Notes: generated by a model not told the origin, from the letters alone. A DNA stretch of 64,000 nucleotides from G963667075 sp963667075 (GCA_963667075.1 OY762938.1:1674001-1738000); one strand, 5' to 3'. Counted from the stretch's first letter, positions 1 through 8,909 are shown. Program-made: numbers and translations.

Positions 1-837
1 GCTGGCCTTTATCTTGTGGCGACTCCTATTGGGAATCTGGGGGATATTACGTTAAGGGCACTGGAAACTTTTATGTCTGTGGATGTTGTGTTGTGTGAGG
101 ATACACGCGTGACAGGCAAGCTGATGCAGGCGTATGGCTTTAAAAAAACGCTTATATCTTACAATGATCACACAAGTGACAGCAAAAGAGCCTCTATTTT
201 GGAACGGCTTGCAACAGGCAAGGAAGCTATTGCACTAGCCAGTGATGCCGGTATGCCGTTGATTTCCGACCCGGGGTATAAACTGGTCAGGGATTGTGCC
301 GATCTCGGGGTGCTGGTCACCAGTGTGCCGGGAGCAAATGCGCCGCTGACCGCCATGCAGCTTTCAGGCTTGCCAAGTGATAAATTCTCATTTTTGGGGT
401 TTTTACCGCCCAAAAGCGTGGCACGCAGGAAAGTGCTGACAGAATGGCGCGATGTTGCCGGTTCTCTGATTATGTTTGAAACAGCGCCACGTTTGCAAAA
501 ATCGCTTAAAGACATGTGGTCTGTTTTGGGAGATCGTCCGGCCGCCGTTGTGCGTGAGATCACAAAACGATTTGAGGAAGTACGCCGCGACACTCTTTCC
601 CATTTATGCGCCTATTATGATGATAACGGCCCGCCTAAAGGCGAGATTGTACTGGTTGTTGAAGGCAGTACGGATGATGCGAATGCTTTTAGTGAGAAAG
701 ACTTAAGTCAGGAACTTGATGCGGCACTTGAAACCATGCGCGTAAAAGACGCTGCTGCCTTCGTGGCAGAAAAAACAGGGAGGCCTAAAAAAGAACTGTA
801 TGATTTAGCGTTGAAAATTAAAGAGCAGAAAGGATAA
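1..837 (+). CDS. rsmI: 16S rRNA (cytidine1402-2'-O)-methyltransferase RsmI, 5'-partial
   Basis: SAM-dependent tetrapyrrole-methylase-fold enzyme that 2'-O-methylates C1402 of 16S rRNA in the decoding centre. Frame 1 is open from the first base and reads AGLYLVATPIGNLGDIT, the usual RsmI N-terminal region, so the GTG at 16 is internal and only a few residues are missing to the left. The family motifs LCEDTR, SDAGMPLISDPG and VPGANA are all present, as is the C-terminal small helical domain ending KKELYDLALKIKEQKG. The stop lies three bases before the next ATG, indicating an operon. The family assignment is secure; only the true start is out of view. Confidence 0.97.
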   Translation, partial: AGLYLVATPIGNLGDITLRALETFMSVDVVLCEDTRVTGKLMQAYGFKKTLISYNDHTSDSKRASILERLATGKEAIALASDAGMPLISDPGYKLVRDCADLGVLVTSVPGANAPLTAMQLSGLPSDKFSFLGFLPPKSVARRKVLTEWRDVAGSLIMFETAPRLQKSLKDMWSVLGDRPAAVVREITKRFEEVRRDTLSHLCAYYDDNGPPKGEIVLVVEGSTDDANAFSEKDLSQELDAALETMRVKDAAAFVAEKTGRPKKELYDLALKIKEQKG

Positions 838-840
838 TAT

Positions 841-1497
841 ATGCGTTTGACATCGCGGTATGATATTCCATTAGAAGAAAATCCCGGCAACGCGTGCGCT
901 TTGTGTTGCTATACGATGGTGTCCCATTACTTCTTTCCCGAAAAATACACATTCGAAGATATCGGCAAAATAGCAGATTGGCGCAAAGGCTACGTTGTAT
1001 GGGAGTTCCCTTTTATGGAGTGGTTCTTGGAAAAAGGCGGAACTGTAGCTTTTTGGGATGATATTGATTATCGGATGTGGAGCGACAAAGGGTTTAATGC
1101 GCTCAAATCGTCAATGCCAGAGGCTGAGTGTGCTTATTTTGAAAAAAATACATATGATCTGGATGCTTTGCGGGATGTTATCGGAAAAGTTTTGAGAAAC
1201 AATAATGTTCAGTACAATTACAGAAAACCATGTTTTAACGATCTTCAAAGCAATATAGCAGACGGGAAAGTGTGTTGCGTGGTGCTCAATAACAATGCGC
1301 TGGAAAAAAGAGACGGGTTAGAGCTTCATCAGGTTCTTGTGCTGGATATAACAGATGAGCATGTTATTTTTCATAATCCGTTAGGGCAGGGAAAGGCACA
1401 GGCGGCACAAAAAGAAACCATAGAGCATTTCAGATATGCTTGGCTGGAGGCAACGGCCTCTCCTGGGCTATGTGTTTATGAAATGAAAGAAGATTAA
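841..1497 (+). CDS. Papain-like / C39-like cysteine peptidase family protein
   Basis: A 218-residue cytoplasmic protein with no signal peptide. It resembles the peptidase C39-like fold: an N-terminal cysteine cluster (NACALCCYTMV, about residues 18-28) follows a short strand, and near the C-terminus come LHQVLVLDI and then VIFHNPLG, the usual positions of the catalytic His and Asp/Asn. This is inferred from spacing, not from a confident family match. It starts 3 bases after rsmI and its stop abuts the yraN ATG, so the three are surely co-transcribed. The substrate is unknown. It could be an inactive or transglutaminase-like relative. Confidence 0.72.
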   Translation: MRLTSRYDIPLEENPGNACALCCYTMVSHYFFPEKYTFEDIGKIADWRKGYVVWEFPFMEWFLEKGGTVAFWDDIDYRMWSDKGFNALKSSMPEAECAYFEKNTYDLDALRDVIGKVLRNNNVQYNYRKPCFNDLQSNIADGKVCCVVLNNNALEKRDGLELHQVLVLDITDEHVIFHNPLGQGKAQAAQKETIEHFRYAWLEATASPGLCVYEMKED

Positions 1498-1860
1498 ATG
1501 AATAAGCGGCAACGTGCATATAGGAAGGGGCTGTGGGCGGAATATCTGGTTTTGGTATTTATGATGCTCAAAGGCTATTGGCCCGTGGCACGGCGTTATA
1601 AAACCCCTGTGGGGGAGATTGATTTGATTGTGCGCAAAAAAGATCTCTATGTTTTTGTCGAGGTGAAAGCGCGCAGGACAATGGAAGAGGCCCTCGAGTC
1701 GCTGCCGGTTCAGGCGCAAAAGCGTATTATGCGGGCGGCGGAACATTTTTTATCCCGGCAGAAAAAAGTTTTAAATCCTGCGCTGCGCTTTGATTTTTTT
1801 GCTGTAACTGGCCTGTTTTCTGTCCGGCATCTGGACAATGCATGGCAAGCTCCGGCATAA
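1498..1860 (+). CDS. yraN: YraN/UPF0102 family nuclease-fold protein
   Basis: A 120-residue member of the UPF0102 family, which has a restriction-endonuclease-like fold; its cellular function is not settled. Visible landmarks are GLWAEYLV (conserved Glu), the GEIDLIV motif supplying the metal-binding Asp, and the following VFVEVKARR (the ExK part of the PD-ExK site). The length is normal. The ATG immediately follows the stop of the C39-like gene. The rsmI/yraN/dolP neighbourhood matches the yraL-yraN-yraP order known in enterobacteria, which supports the call. Confidence 0.93.
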   Translation: MNKRQRAYRKGLWAEYLVLVFMMLKGYWPVARRYKTPVGEIDLIVRKKDLYVFVEVKARRTMEEALESLPVQAQKRIMRAAEHFLSRQKKVLNPALRFDFFAVTGLFSVRHLDNAWQAPA

Positions 1861-1915
1861 TGGGCCAGTTGATTGTTATAACCTTTTTAAAACCTTTAAA
1901 GCTGTGAGCTTCACC

Positions 1916-2512
1916 ATGAAAAAGCATTTTAGACTCTTGGCCAGTTTGGCCCTTATGTGTTCCTCTGTTTATATGTCGGGGTGCACGCCTGTTGGTATGG
2001 CGGCGGGGGCCGGGGCGGCTGTGGGAATTGCAGCGGTTAGAGAAGGCGGGATCAAAGGCGCGGTGAGTGATGCTGTGATTGTGGCCGAGATTAATGATCT
2101 CTGGTTTCGCTATAACGTCGAAACGTTTTCAAAATTAAGCCTGACGGTAGAGCAGGGGCGCGTGCTTATTACTGGCGTGGTTCAGGACCCTGAGCATCGC
2201 GTTGAGGCGGTCCGTCTGGCCTGGCAGCCGGAAGGCGTTAAGCAGGTCATTAACGAGATTCGGATTGCGGAAGGTGAAGGGATTCCCGGCTTTGTGCGTG
2301 ATACGTGGATCACAACGCAGCTCCGCGGCCATTTGACGTTGGACCGCGATGTGCAGTCTCTTAATTATTCCATAGATACGGTACAAGGCATTGTGTACCT
2401 GATGGGCGTGGCGCAAAATCAGGCCGAGCTTAACCGCGTGATAGAAACGGCCCGCACAATCGGGCACGTTAAACAGGTGATAAGCTACGTTAAAATGCTT
2501 GGAGAAGGGTAG
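1916..2512 (+). CDS. dolP: BON-domain outer-membrane lipoprotein, DolP/YraP type
   Basis: I place the start at the ATG at 1916, giving MKKHFRLL, a hydrophobic stretch and the lipobox YMSGC; an upstream in-frame ATG at 1838 would bury the signal. The 198-residue product has a glycine/alanine-rich segment after the Cys and then two BON domains (about residues 50-115 and 125-195; LITGVVQDPEHRVEAV and YLMGVAQNQAELNRVI are the repeat cores). DolP-family proteins bind anionic lipid at the division site and help maintain outer-membrane integrity. It follows yraN by 55 bases. Its 3' end overlaps by 28 bases the end of a convergent gene. Confidence 0.92.
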   Translation: MKKHFRLLASLALMCSSVYMSGCTPVGMAAGAGAAVGIAAVREGGIKGAVSDAVIVAEINDLWFRYNVETFSKLSLTVEQGRVLITGVVQDPEHRVEAVRLAWQPEGVKQVINEIRIAEGEGIPGFVRDTWITTQLRGHLTLDRDVQSLNYSIDTVQGIVYLMGVAQNQAELNRVIETARTIGHVKQVISYVKMLGEG

Positions 2513-2982
2513 GGGTGTTTTTGCCCGTTTTGGTCGAGGCCAAGCGCTTTGTAATGGCTTTGCAGTATGTCAGGATTGTTTGCTTTAAGGTGATTAATAG
2601 CGGGTTCCAAGATATTAGTGTTACAATAAGGATCGAAGAGGAATAGCGTTTTTGCTGCATCAAAATTTTCAGGACTTTGGGCAAGGATGGCTGTCTGGGT
2701 TTCGATGCCTGCCTCTGCGAAGATCCCAATCGTGTAACATCCCCACACAGTTTCTAATTTGCACATGACAGGGAAGGCACCTTTGGCAACCAATATACCT
2801 GTTAATAAATTTTCTTGGTCGGGATGACCTTGAAGACCCGCGGCGGCAAGTTCTTGTAGCCTACTTTTTTGTATTTTTTGATTTTTGATTTGTCTTTCTT
2901 GTTCTTTGATAGAAAGGTTTCCATCTAAAGTTATGGTGCAAAATTTGTTGTATAGACGTTCAAGTATGTGATCTGTTTTCAA
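2485..2982 (-). CDS. Hypothetical protein
   Basis: A 165-residue unrecognised protein, convergent with dolP and overlapping its last 28 bases. The N-terminal third is charged and probably helical (IKEQERQIKNQKIQKSRLQE). The rest looks globular, with several cysteines and the pattern LLTGILVAKGAFPVMCKLETVWG. There is no signal peptide or membrane segment. The reading frame opens with TTG; no good ribosome binding site is visible, so the start is uncertain. The frame is long, has a protein-like composition and no competing gene, which is why I keep it. Function unknown. Confidence 0.55.
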   Translation of the reverse strand: MKTDHILERLYNKFCTITLDGNLSIKEQERQIKNQKIQKSRLQELAAAGLQGHPDQENLLTGILVAKGAFPVMCKLETVWGCYTIGIFAEAGIETQTAILAQSPENFDAAKTLFLFDPYCNTNILEPAINHLKANNPDILQSHYKALGLDQNGQKHPYPSPSILT

Positions 2983-3272
2983 GACTTCTAAAAGGACTTC
3001 TTTTTAAATTTGGCAAGGATCGCTGCATCTTTAATATCTTGGTTGATCCTCCAATTTCGTCATCAATGTCCCAAGTGTCCCACATTATTTTATTACCTTT
3101 TATGCGCCCTGTGGCTTTTATTATGTCTAGTGGTATGGCGTGTATGTTTTAAAAATGTCAAGGAAAGCTGTGATGTGGTTGTATTTTCTGTGCCTGATTA
3201 ATCATGTTGACTTTTATTTTCATATTTTGTAGCGTCCTGTTTTAATATGAAAATTTACGTATGGAGAGATGA

Positions 3273-3602
3273 ATGAGCTGGTATAATCGGTATGATAATG
3301 GTGCGTTATTTTGTTGTATGAAAACATTACATGCGTCTGATTTTTTGAAGAAAGATGTTCCGCTTGAGAAAGAGGCGCAGGATTCGTTTCTTCATTCTTT
3401 GGAGGCGAAGCCAGCGTTTATCGAGCCGTATCGTGTATTGTCTGTGGATGGATGGGACTGCGATGATTCGAATTATGTGCCTGCTTTTATCACGTCAGTG
3501 TTTGAGACCGGCTTTAAAGAGCATGTCGTTCCGATGGCGATTCTTCGTCCAGGCGGGTATTGCGAAAGCATACCAGATTCTTATGTGCCTGCTGAAATCT
3601 AA
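3273..3602 (+). CDS. Hypothetical protein
   Basis: A 109-residue unrecognised protein. The ATG at 3273 is preceded by GGAGAG at 3263-3268, a plausible ribosome binding site. The product begins MSWYNRYDNGALFCC and has a protein-like mix (VLSVDGWDCDDSNYVPAFI). It has no signal peptide and no membrane segment. It is followed 9 bases later by another unknown gene in the same direction, so the two probably form a unit. The 290 bases upstream (2983-3272) hold no gene I can support. Confidence 0.5.
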   Translation: MSWYNRYDNGALFCCMKTLHASDFLKKDVPLEKEAQDSFLHSLEAKPAFIEPYRVLSVDGWDCDDSNYVPAFITSVFETGFKEHVVPMAILRPGGYCESIPDSYVPAEI

Positions 3603-3611
3603 ATAACGTTT

Positions 3612-4178
3612 ATGACTCATAAACCCATGAGCCGATATGGGGTGCGGCGTTTTATGGGGCAAGCAAAAGATGAAGGTGAGGCTCTGCTGGAAAAATTGAA
3701 GTTCCAATATATGGATCTTCTGTTGGCTTCTGCGCCTATATTACCACGGAACGAAGGGGGATCCTCTCCTGCTTTTCCTGAGGTTTTAACCTCTACGTTT
3801 CAAATTGCCGCCGGTTCTTTTGCTAAAGACATTTTGGTAGAGACTCATGATAATCCTCAGACAAATATAGGCCAGATGCGGCATGGAAAATCGGTGCGGC
3901 GTTTGTTCTCTGATCTGGCGAAAAAATCAGGCAGCGTTGCTGATCTGACAGCATACAAAACAAATTCTCACATGCTACGTGCCTACAAAATAGCTGATGG
4001 TGCTGTCCAATCTAAAAAAGAATCCATGTGCCTGTCTTTAATAGGCAACACAAGAAGATATTCTGCTGGTATAGGTGAGCAGCCTGTGCGGTCTTATCTC
4101 GCTTTGACGGATCAATTGCCGCTGGATGCTATGGCTTTGGTCACAGGGCGCTCCCATTGGGGGTATGAAATCGGATAG
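3612..4178 (+). CDS. Hypothetical protein
   Basis: A 188-residue unrecognised protein, nine bases downstream of the previous unknown gene. It has a basic N-terminus (MTHKPMSRYGVRRFMG), mixed charged and polar composition (SVRRLFSDLAKKSGSVADL), and no signal peptide or membrane helix. There is no convincing ribosome binding site before the ATG, so translation may be coupled to the gene upstream. It lies where many alphaproteobacteria have tolB, but shows no beta-propeller repeats or TolB signal and is not TolB. Confidence 0.5.
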   Translation: MTHKPMSRYGVRRFMGQAKDEGEALLEKLKFQYMDLLLASAPILPRNEGGSSPAFPEVLTSTFQIAAGSFAKDILVETHDNPQTNIGQMRHGKSVRRLFSDLAKKSGSVADLTAYKTNSHMLRAYKIADGAVQSKKESMCLSLIGNTRRYSAGIGEQPVRSYLALTDQLPLDAMALVTGRSHWGYEIG

Positions 4179-4336
4179 GTTGCGCTAATCTGAAGGTTGT
4201 GTGGTTATGCCGACAGATTAGCAATGATGAAAAAATAAGGAAAAAAATAGATAAATATCACTCTTCCCTTGTCAGTCTATTTTTAACGTCCTATGTTTCT
4301 GCTTGGATTCTTATTTTTATGTCGAAGGAGTGGAAA

Positions 4337-4864
4337 ATGATCTTCCGTACAATGTTAATGCTGTCCGTTGTTCTGTTGCTTGGTGCCTGTACCAGGCCGG
4401 ATGATGGTGCGGATTCCAGAGTTGATGTCTCTAACCGTGAGGCTATAACAGCCGGTCCGCTGACTGATGCGCAAGTGGATGAAACCCTTATTTCAGGTAG
4501 TCCTTTGCCGGGCTCTCAGGAAGATCTCGTCGTGAATATCGGCGATCGTGTGTTCTTTGGGTATGACCGTTACGATCTTTCATCTGAAGCCCGTTCCTTG
4601 CTTGAAATGCAGGCGCAATGGCTTTCTCAGCACAGTCACCTGACGGTTACGATTGAAGGTCATGCTGATGAGCGTGGTACGCGTGAATACAACCTGGCTT
4701 TGGGTGAGCGTCGTGCGAATTCTGTTCGTTCTTACCTGTTGGCCCTTGGGGTGCCTGCTAGCCGTATTTCTGTGATCAGTTACGGTAAGGAGCGTCCTTC
4801 TGTTCTTGGTTCTGATCCTTCTGCGTGGGCACAGAACCGCCGCGGCGTAACAGTTGTGGATTAG
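4337..4864 (+). CDS. pal: Peptidoglycan-associated lipoprotein Pal
   Basis: Outer-membrane lipoprotein of the Tol-Pal system, which binds diaminopimelate in peptidoglycan and helps the outer membrane constrict during division. The start at 4337 follows GAAGGAG and gives a short lipoprotein signal with lipobox LLLGAC; the frame remains open further upstream, but that extension would hide the signal. The OmpA-like domain fills the C-terminal two thirds (VFFGYDRYDLS, then TIEGHADERGTREYNLALGE, then ISVISYGKERP). At 175 residues it has the normal length. cpoB follows immediately, as expected, but tolB is not the upstream neighbour. Confidence 0.96.
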   Translation: MIFRTMLMLSVVLLLGACTRPDDGADSRVDVSNREAITAGPLTDAQVDETLISGSPLPGSQEDLVVNIGDRVFFGYDRYDLSSEARSLLEMQAQWLSQHSHLTVTIEGHADERGTREYNLALGERRANSVRSYLLALGVPASRISVISYGKERPSVLGSDPSAWAQNRRGVTVVD

Positions 4865-4865
4865 T

Positions 4866-5855
4866 ATGATGAGAGTATTTGATTCTCTATACAAAGGGTC
4901 GGCCGTTCTTTGTGCAACGGCCGTTCTTTCATTCGTTGTTCCTTCCTTTTCTTATGCGCAGTCCAACGATGTCTTTAATCGTCTGGAGCGTCTGGAACGT
5001 GAAATTGATACGCTGAACAGAGCGTTATACAAAGGTGTTAAGCCACCGATTGATACCTCTGCTGCTGTTGTTTCGCCGGATGGTGCTGGTTCGTCGTATC
5101 GCGCAGATCTGGAAGTGCGTTTGTCTTCTTTGGAAGAGCAGATTCGTGCGCTTACCGGGAAAGTGGAAGAGCATGGCTATGCTATAGATAAAGCCACGCG
5201 TGATATGGGACGCCGATTCTCCGATCTGGAAATGAGAATGTCGGATCTTGAAAGAGGCACCGGGCAAACGAGGGGACAAAATTTTTCGATGTCTTCTACG
5301 CAAGTGTATAACCCAGCACCAGGGACCTATCAGGAAAATGTATCGCCATCTATACCTGTTGCACCGTCGGTTCCTATACAGCCTATGTCCCAAGGGGATT
5401 CTCAAATATCTGGAAGTGATGTCCCGTCGACTCAAATGCTGGGCAGTATGGGAAATACGGAGAAGAGCGGCTCGACCGGAATGTATGAAACAGCATTCTC
5501 CTTGCTAAGATCCGGTAATTATGATGCGGCTCAGACAGAATTTGATAAATTCCTCAAAACCTATCCGAATCACCCGCTGGTGGAGAATGCGCAATACTGG
5601 CTTGGTGAAACGCACTATGTAAGGAATCAATATGATCAGGCGGCCCGCGTTTTTGCGCAAGGCTATCAGCAATTTCCAAAAGGCAAAAAAGCGGCTGATA
5701 ATCTCTTGAAACTCGGTATGTCTCTGGCTGGTATGGGGAATACGAGTGATGCTTGTGTGGCGTTAAGGCAACTGAAGAAAGATCATGCTGCGGCTGGTGC
5801 GACCCCCGTTGTTCGCAGGGCTGAGCAAGAAATGTCCCGCTTGCAATGTCAGTGA
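4866..5855 (+). CDS. cpoB: Cell division coordinator CpoB (YbgF), Tol-Pal associated
   Basis: Periplasmic protein of 329 residues, starting one base after the pal stop. The N-terminus is a signal peptide ending near SYAQS. Next come a heptad-rich coiled coil (FNRLERLEREIDTLNRAL, then the LEEQIRAL region), a proline/serine/glutamine-rich linker of about 70 residues, and a C-terminal TPR array beginning YETAFSLLRSGNYDAAQ and including HPLVENAQYWLGETHY. That order is the family architecture. Known CpoB proteins coordinate peptidoglycan synthesis with outer-membrane constriction. Its end overlaps the tilS start by ten bases, implying translational coupling. Confidence 0.94.
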   Translation: MMRVFDSLYKGSAVLCATAVLSFVVPSFSYAQSNDVFNRLERLEREIDTLNRALYKGVKPPIDTSAAVVSPDGAGSSYRADLEVRLSSLEEQIRALTGKVEEHGYAIDKATRDMGRRFSDLEMRMSDLERGTGQTRGQNFSMSSTQVYNPAPGTYQENVSPSIPVAPSVPIQPMSQGDSQISGSDVPSTQMLGSMGNTEKSGSTGMYETAFSLLRSGNYDAAQTEFDKFLKTYPNHPLVENAQYWLGETHYVRNQYDQAARVFAQGYQQFPKGKKAADNLLKLGMSLAGMGNTSDACVALRQLKKDHAAAGATPVVRRAEQEMSRLQCQ

Positions 5856-6856
5856 GTCTTTTAAAGCAGTTTACGGCTGAGCTTCTATCTTTAAAGGATT
5901 TCAAAAATGAACAGGCTATAGCTGTCGGCGTGTCCGGCGGTGGCGATTCTATGGCTTTATGCCGTTTACTGTCTGAGTGGTCGGATTCTTTGGACGGTCC
6001 TGACATTCACATTCTAACAGTTGATCATGGCTTGCGGGTCGAGGCTAAAGAGGAAGTTAAACAGGTTGAATCTTGGGTAAAAGACTGGCCCCGTGTGAGT
6101 CATCATGGTCTTGTGTGGGGAAGTGATAAACCGGAAAGTCGCATACAAGAAAGAGCACGCGCGGCGCGTTATGATCTGATGGCCTCTTATTGTAAGACGC
6201 ACAATATTCATTATCTTTTTTTAGCGCATCATGCGGATGATCAGGCCGAAACGGTGCTTATCCGTTTAACGAAGGGCAGCGGTCTTGACGGGTTGGCGGC
6301 TATGGCGCCGGTGCAGGTGTTCAGCAAAAAGTTATCTCTTGTGCGGCCTCTTTTGCCTTTTACGCATGAACAGCTTTTGGCATTTTGCAAAGAAAAAGGC
6401 ATGGATTGGATTGAAGATCCTTCCAATAGGTCTGACACTTATCTGCGGCCGCGTTTGCGTAAAATCTGGTCTGTGCTGGAAGAAGAGGGGCTTAGTACCA
6501 GACGTCTTTCTAAAATAGCACGGCGGATGGGCCGGGCACGTGCTGTGCTCGAATCGCTTACAGATGAAGCGTGGGCCGGGATGGTGCTGGGCCAGTCATC
6601 TGTTCGTGTTGAATTTGATTTGAAGACTTTGAAAAAATGTTCGGAAGAAATTATTATCCGGCTGTTTTTAAAAGCGTTTTCCGTTTTGGGGCAGACAGGG
6701 GCGTATGGCCCCAGGCTGGAGCGGGTTGAGGCCCTTGTCAGACGATTTATGGCCGAAGAACCATTTAAAACCGCTACGTTAGGCGGCTGTCTGTTTCGTG
6801 AAAAGCGAAAGGCCGGCCTTTTTATTGTGGCACTTGAGCATGAAGAAAATGTATAG
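5846..6856 (+). CDS. tilS: tRNA(Ile)-lysidine synthase TilS
   Basis: ATP-dependent enzyme that converts C34 of the CAU-anticodon tRNA-Ile to lysidine, switching its decoding from AUG to AUA. The N-type ATP pyrophosphatase loop GVSGGGDSMAL is at about residues 28-38. HHADDQAETVLIRLTKGSGLDGL follows in the family position (its first part, HHADDQAETVL, is diagnostic), then RPLLPF and DPSNRSDTYLR. The 336-residue length is normal for the short alphaproteobacterial form. The start overlaps the end of cpoB. Confidence 0.96.
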   Translation: MSVSLLKQFTAELLSLKDFKNEQAIAVGVSGGGDSMALCRLLSEWSDSLDGPDIHILTVDHGLRVEAKEEVKQVESWVKDWPRVSHHGLVWGSDKPESRIQERARAARYDLMASYCKTHNIHYLFLAHHADDQAETVLIRLTKGSGLDGLAAMAPVQVFSKKLSLVRPLLPFTHEQLLAFCKEKGMDWIEDPSNRSDTYLRPRLRKIWSVLEEEGLSTRRLSKIARRMGRARAVLESLTDEAWAGMVLGQSSVRVEFDLKTLKKCSEEIIIRLFLKAFSVLGQTGAYGPRLERVEALVRRFMAEEPFKTATLGGCLFREKRKAGLFIVALEHEENV

Positions 6857-6861
6857 TGCCT

Positions 6862-6887
6862 CTTGTTTCTTCTGAGAAAGTCTATAG
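6862..6887 (+). promoter_or_regulatory. Candidate promoter upstream of ftsH
   Basis: CTTG at 6862 followed after 16 bases by CTATAG at 6882 loosely resembles the alphaproteobacterial heat-shock sigma consensus (CTTG, then C-pyrimidine-TAT). ftsH is a known heat-shock gene in many bacteria. The match is short and could be chance. Confidence 0.25.
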
Positions 6888-6935
6888 ATATTTTAGGAAG
6901 AGTTTTCTTTTTAAAAGATAAGGTGTTGTAAAATC

Positions 6936-8852
6936 GTGGAAGGTTTTGGTCGTAATTTTATGTTCTGGCTGGCGATTATTTTTTTGCTGGCTTTCCTGTT
7001 TGGCGTGTTTCAGACATCACAGAATCAAAAAGCCTCGCAGGTTGAGATGATCGCCTACAGCGATTTCATGGCTGCAGCCAAAACTGGTTCTATCTCTGAT
7101 GTTACGATCAAAGGGCAGGAGATCAGAGGTCATTATGCGGATGGCGGAAAGGCCTTTGGCACGCTTGTGCCTGCAGGGGAGAATATCGTTAACCGTATTG
7201 GTGATACGGGGGTTCAGATTAAGGTTGAACCGGATGGCTCTGGTGATATTACGCTGGCTGGTATCCTTTTATCGTGGTTTCCTATGCTTTTGCTGATTGG
7301 TGTGTGGATTTTCTTCATGCGTCAGATGCAAGGCCGTGGAGGCGGCGGCGCGATGAGCTTTGGAAAATCCAGAGCGCGCCTTCTGGCTGAAAAGCAAGGC
7401 CGCGTAACCTTCAAGGATGTGGCGGGCGCCGAAGAAGCTAAACAGGATCTCGAAGAAGTGGTCGAATTTTTGAAAGACCCCGGCAAATTTCAGCGTTTAG
7501 GCGGTGAAATTCCAAGAGGTGCACTGCTTGTTGGGCCGCCCGGTACAGGTAAAACGCTGATTGCGCGTGCTGTAGCCGGAGAGGCCGAAGTGCCGTTCTT
7601 TACGATTTCCGGCTCTGACTTTGTTGAAATGTTTGTGGGTGTTGGTGCGTCCCGTGTGCGTGACATGTTCGAACAGGGAAAGAAGAATGCACCGTGCATT
7701 ATCTTTATTGATGAAATTGATGCTGTAGGACGGCACCGTGGTGCTGGTCTCGGGGGCGGTAATGACGAACGGGAGCAGACCTTAAATCAACTCCTTGTTG
7801 AGATGGATGGTTTTGAAGCGAATGAAGGCGTGATTATTATTGCAGCGACGAACCGTCCTGATGTGCTGGATCCCGCTTTGTTGCGGCCCGGGCGTTTTGA
7901 CCGTCAGATTACAGTGCCTAATCCTGATATCAAAGGCCGTGAAGCGATTTTGAAAGTGCATATGAAGAAAGTGCCTTTGGCTAATAATGTGGATGCTTCT
8001 GTGATTGCGCGCGGTACGCCAGGGTTCTCCGGGGCTGATTTAGCTAATCTTGTGAATGAAGCGGCGTTGCTGGCTGCCAGACGTGGTAAACGTGTGGTGG
8101 GAATGGACGACCTTGAAGATGCAAAAGATAAAGTCATGATGGGTGCAGAGCGTAAGTCCATGGTGATGAGCGATGAAGAGAAAAAACTAACCGCTTATCA
8201 TGAAGCCGGGCACGCTATTGTTGCTTTGAACGAACCTGAGTCCGACCCTATTCATAAAGCAACTATTATTCCACGAGGCAGAGCCCTTGGTATGGTGATG
8301 CGCCTGCCGGAATCTGACCGGATTTCAGTGTCCAAGATGAAGCTGGAGGCTGATCTGGCTGTGGCTATGGGGGGGCGTATTGCAGAAGAAATTATCTTTG
8401 GTGCAGGAAAAGTCACAACAGGGGCATCAAGTGATATTCAAATGGCAACCGATATGGCGCGCCGCATGGTAACAGAGTGGGGGATGAGCGATAAGCTGGG
8501 TCCACTTCGTTACGCATCGGATCAGGAGGAAGTGTTCCTTGGTCATTCTGTGGCGCAAAGCAAAAACATGTCAGATGAAACCGCTTCGCTTGTGGATTCG
8601 GAAATTCGCCGTATTGTTGAGGAAGCTTATGCGCGGGCACAGACTGTTTTGACAGAGCAGATAGACGATCTTCATACGCTGGCCAAAGCACTGCTGGAAT
8701 ATGAAATGCTCTCAGGTGATGAAATTAAGGGGTTACTGCGCGGGGAGCCTATCATTCGTGATACACAGTCTGCAGGTACTGGATCTCCAAAATCATCCGT
8801 GCCATCAACAGGTCCGGCTGCTTCGACTGAAGAAGTACCGCAAGGGGCGTGA
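6936..8852 (+). CDS. ftsH: ATP-dependent zinc metalloprotease FtsH
   Basis: Inner-membrane AAA+ protease that degrades misassembled membrane proteins and regulators such as sigma-32 and LpxC. The GTG start at 6936 is preferred because it gives EGFGRNFMFWLAI, matching the usual N-terminus. Two membrane helices (about 9-26 and 107-128) flank a periplasmic domain. Walker A is GPPGTGKT (about 200-207), Walker B IIFIDEIDAVG, the second region of homology ends RPGRFDRQI, and the zinc site is HEAGH (about 422-426). Length 638 is typical. A terminator follows at 8867, so ftsH ends a transcription unit that probably begins at pal. Confidence 0.98.
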   Translation: MEGFGRNFMFWLAIIFLLAFLFGVFQTSQNQKASQVEMIAYSDFMAAAKTGSISDVTIKGQEIRGHYADGGKAFGTLVPAGENIVNRIGDTGVQIKVEPDGSGDITLAGILLSWFPMLLLIGVWIFFMRQMQGRGGGGAMSFGKSRARLLAEKQGRVTFKDVAGAEEAKQDLEEVVEFLKDPGKFQRLGGEIPRGALLVGPPGTGKTLIARAVAGEAEVPFFTISGSDFVEMFVGVGASRVRDMFEQGKKNAPCIIFIDEIDAVGRHRGAGLGGGNDEREQTLNQLLVEMDGFEANEGVIIIAATNRPDVLDPALLRPGRFDRQITVPNPDIKGREAILKVHMKKVPLANNVDASVIARGTPGFSGADLANLVNEAALLAARRGKRVVGMDDLEDAKDKVMMGAERKSMVMSDEEKKLTAYHEAGHAIVALNEPESDPIHKATIIPRGRALGMVMRLPESDRISVSKMKLEADLAVAMGGRIAEEIIFGAGKVTTGASSDIQMATDMARRMVTEWGMSDKLGPLRYASDQEEVFLGHSVAQSKNMSDETASLVDSEIRRIVEEAYARAQTVLTEQIDDLHTLAKALLEYEMLSGDEIKGLLRGEPIIRDTQSAGTGSPKSSVPSTGPAASTEEVPQGA

Positions 8853-8866
8853 TAGGACATTATTTT

Positions 8867-8908
8867 AGCCCTTTTGGACATAGTTCTTCCAGTAAAGGGC
8901 TTTTTTTG
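8867..8908 (+). terminator. Rho-independent terminator after ftsH
   Basis: AGCCCTTT at 8867-8874 pairs with AAAGGGCT at 8894-8901, followed directly by a run of T. It sits 15 bases after the ftsH stop. Confidence 0.8.
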
Positions 8909-8909
8909 C

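Noticed and set aside
3010..3201. 63-codon forward frame with a hydrophobic core, starting at TTG
   Set aside because: No ribosome binding site, odd composition (Cys/Trp-rich) and no neighbour support; I treat the 2983-3272 gap as gene-free.
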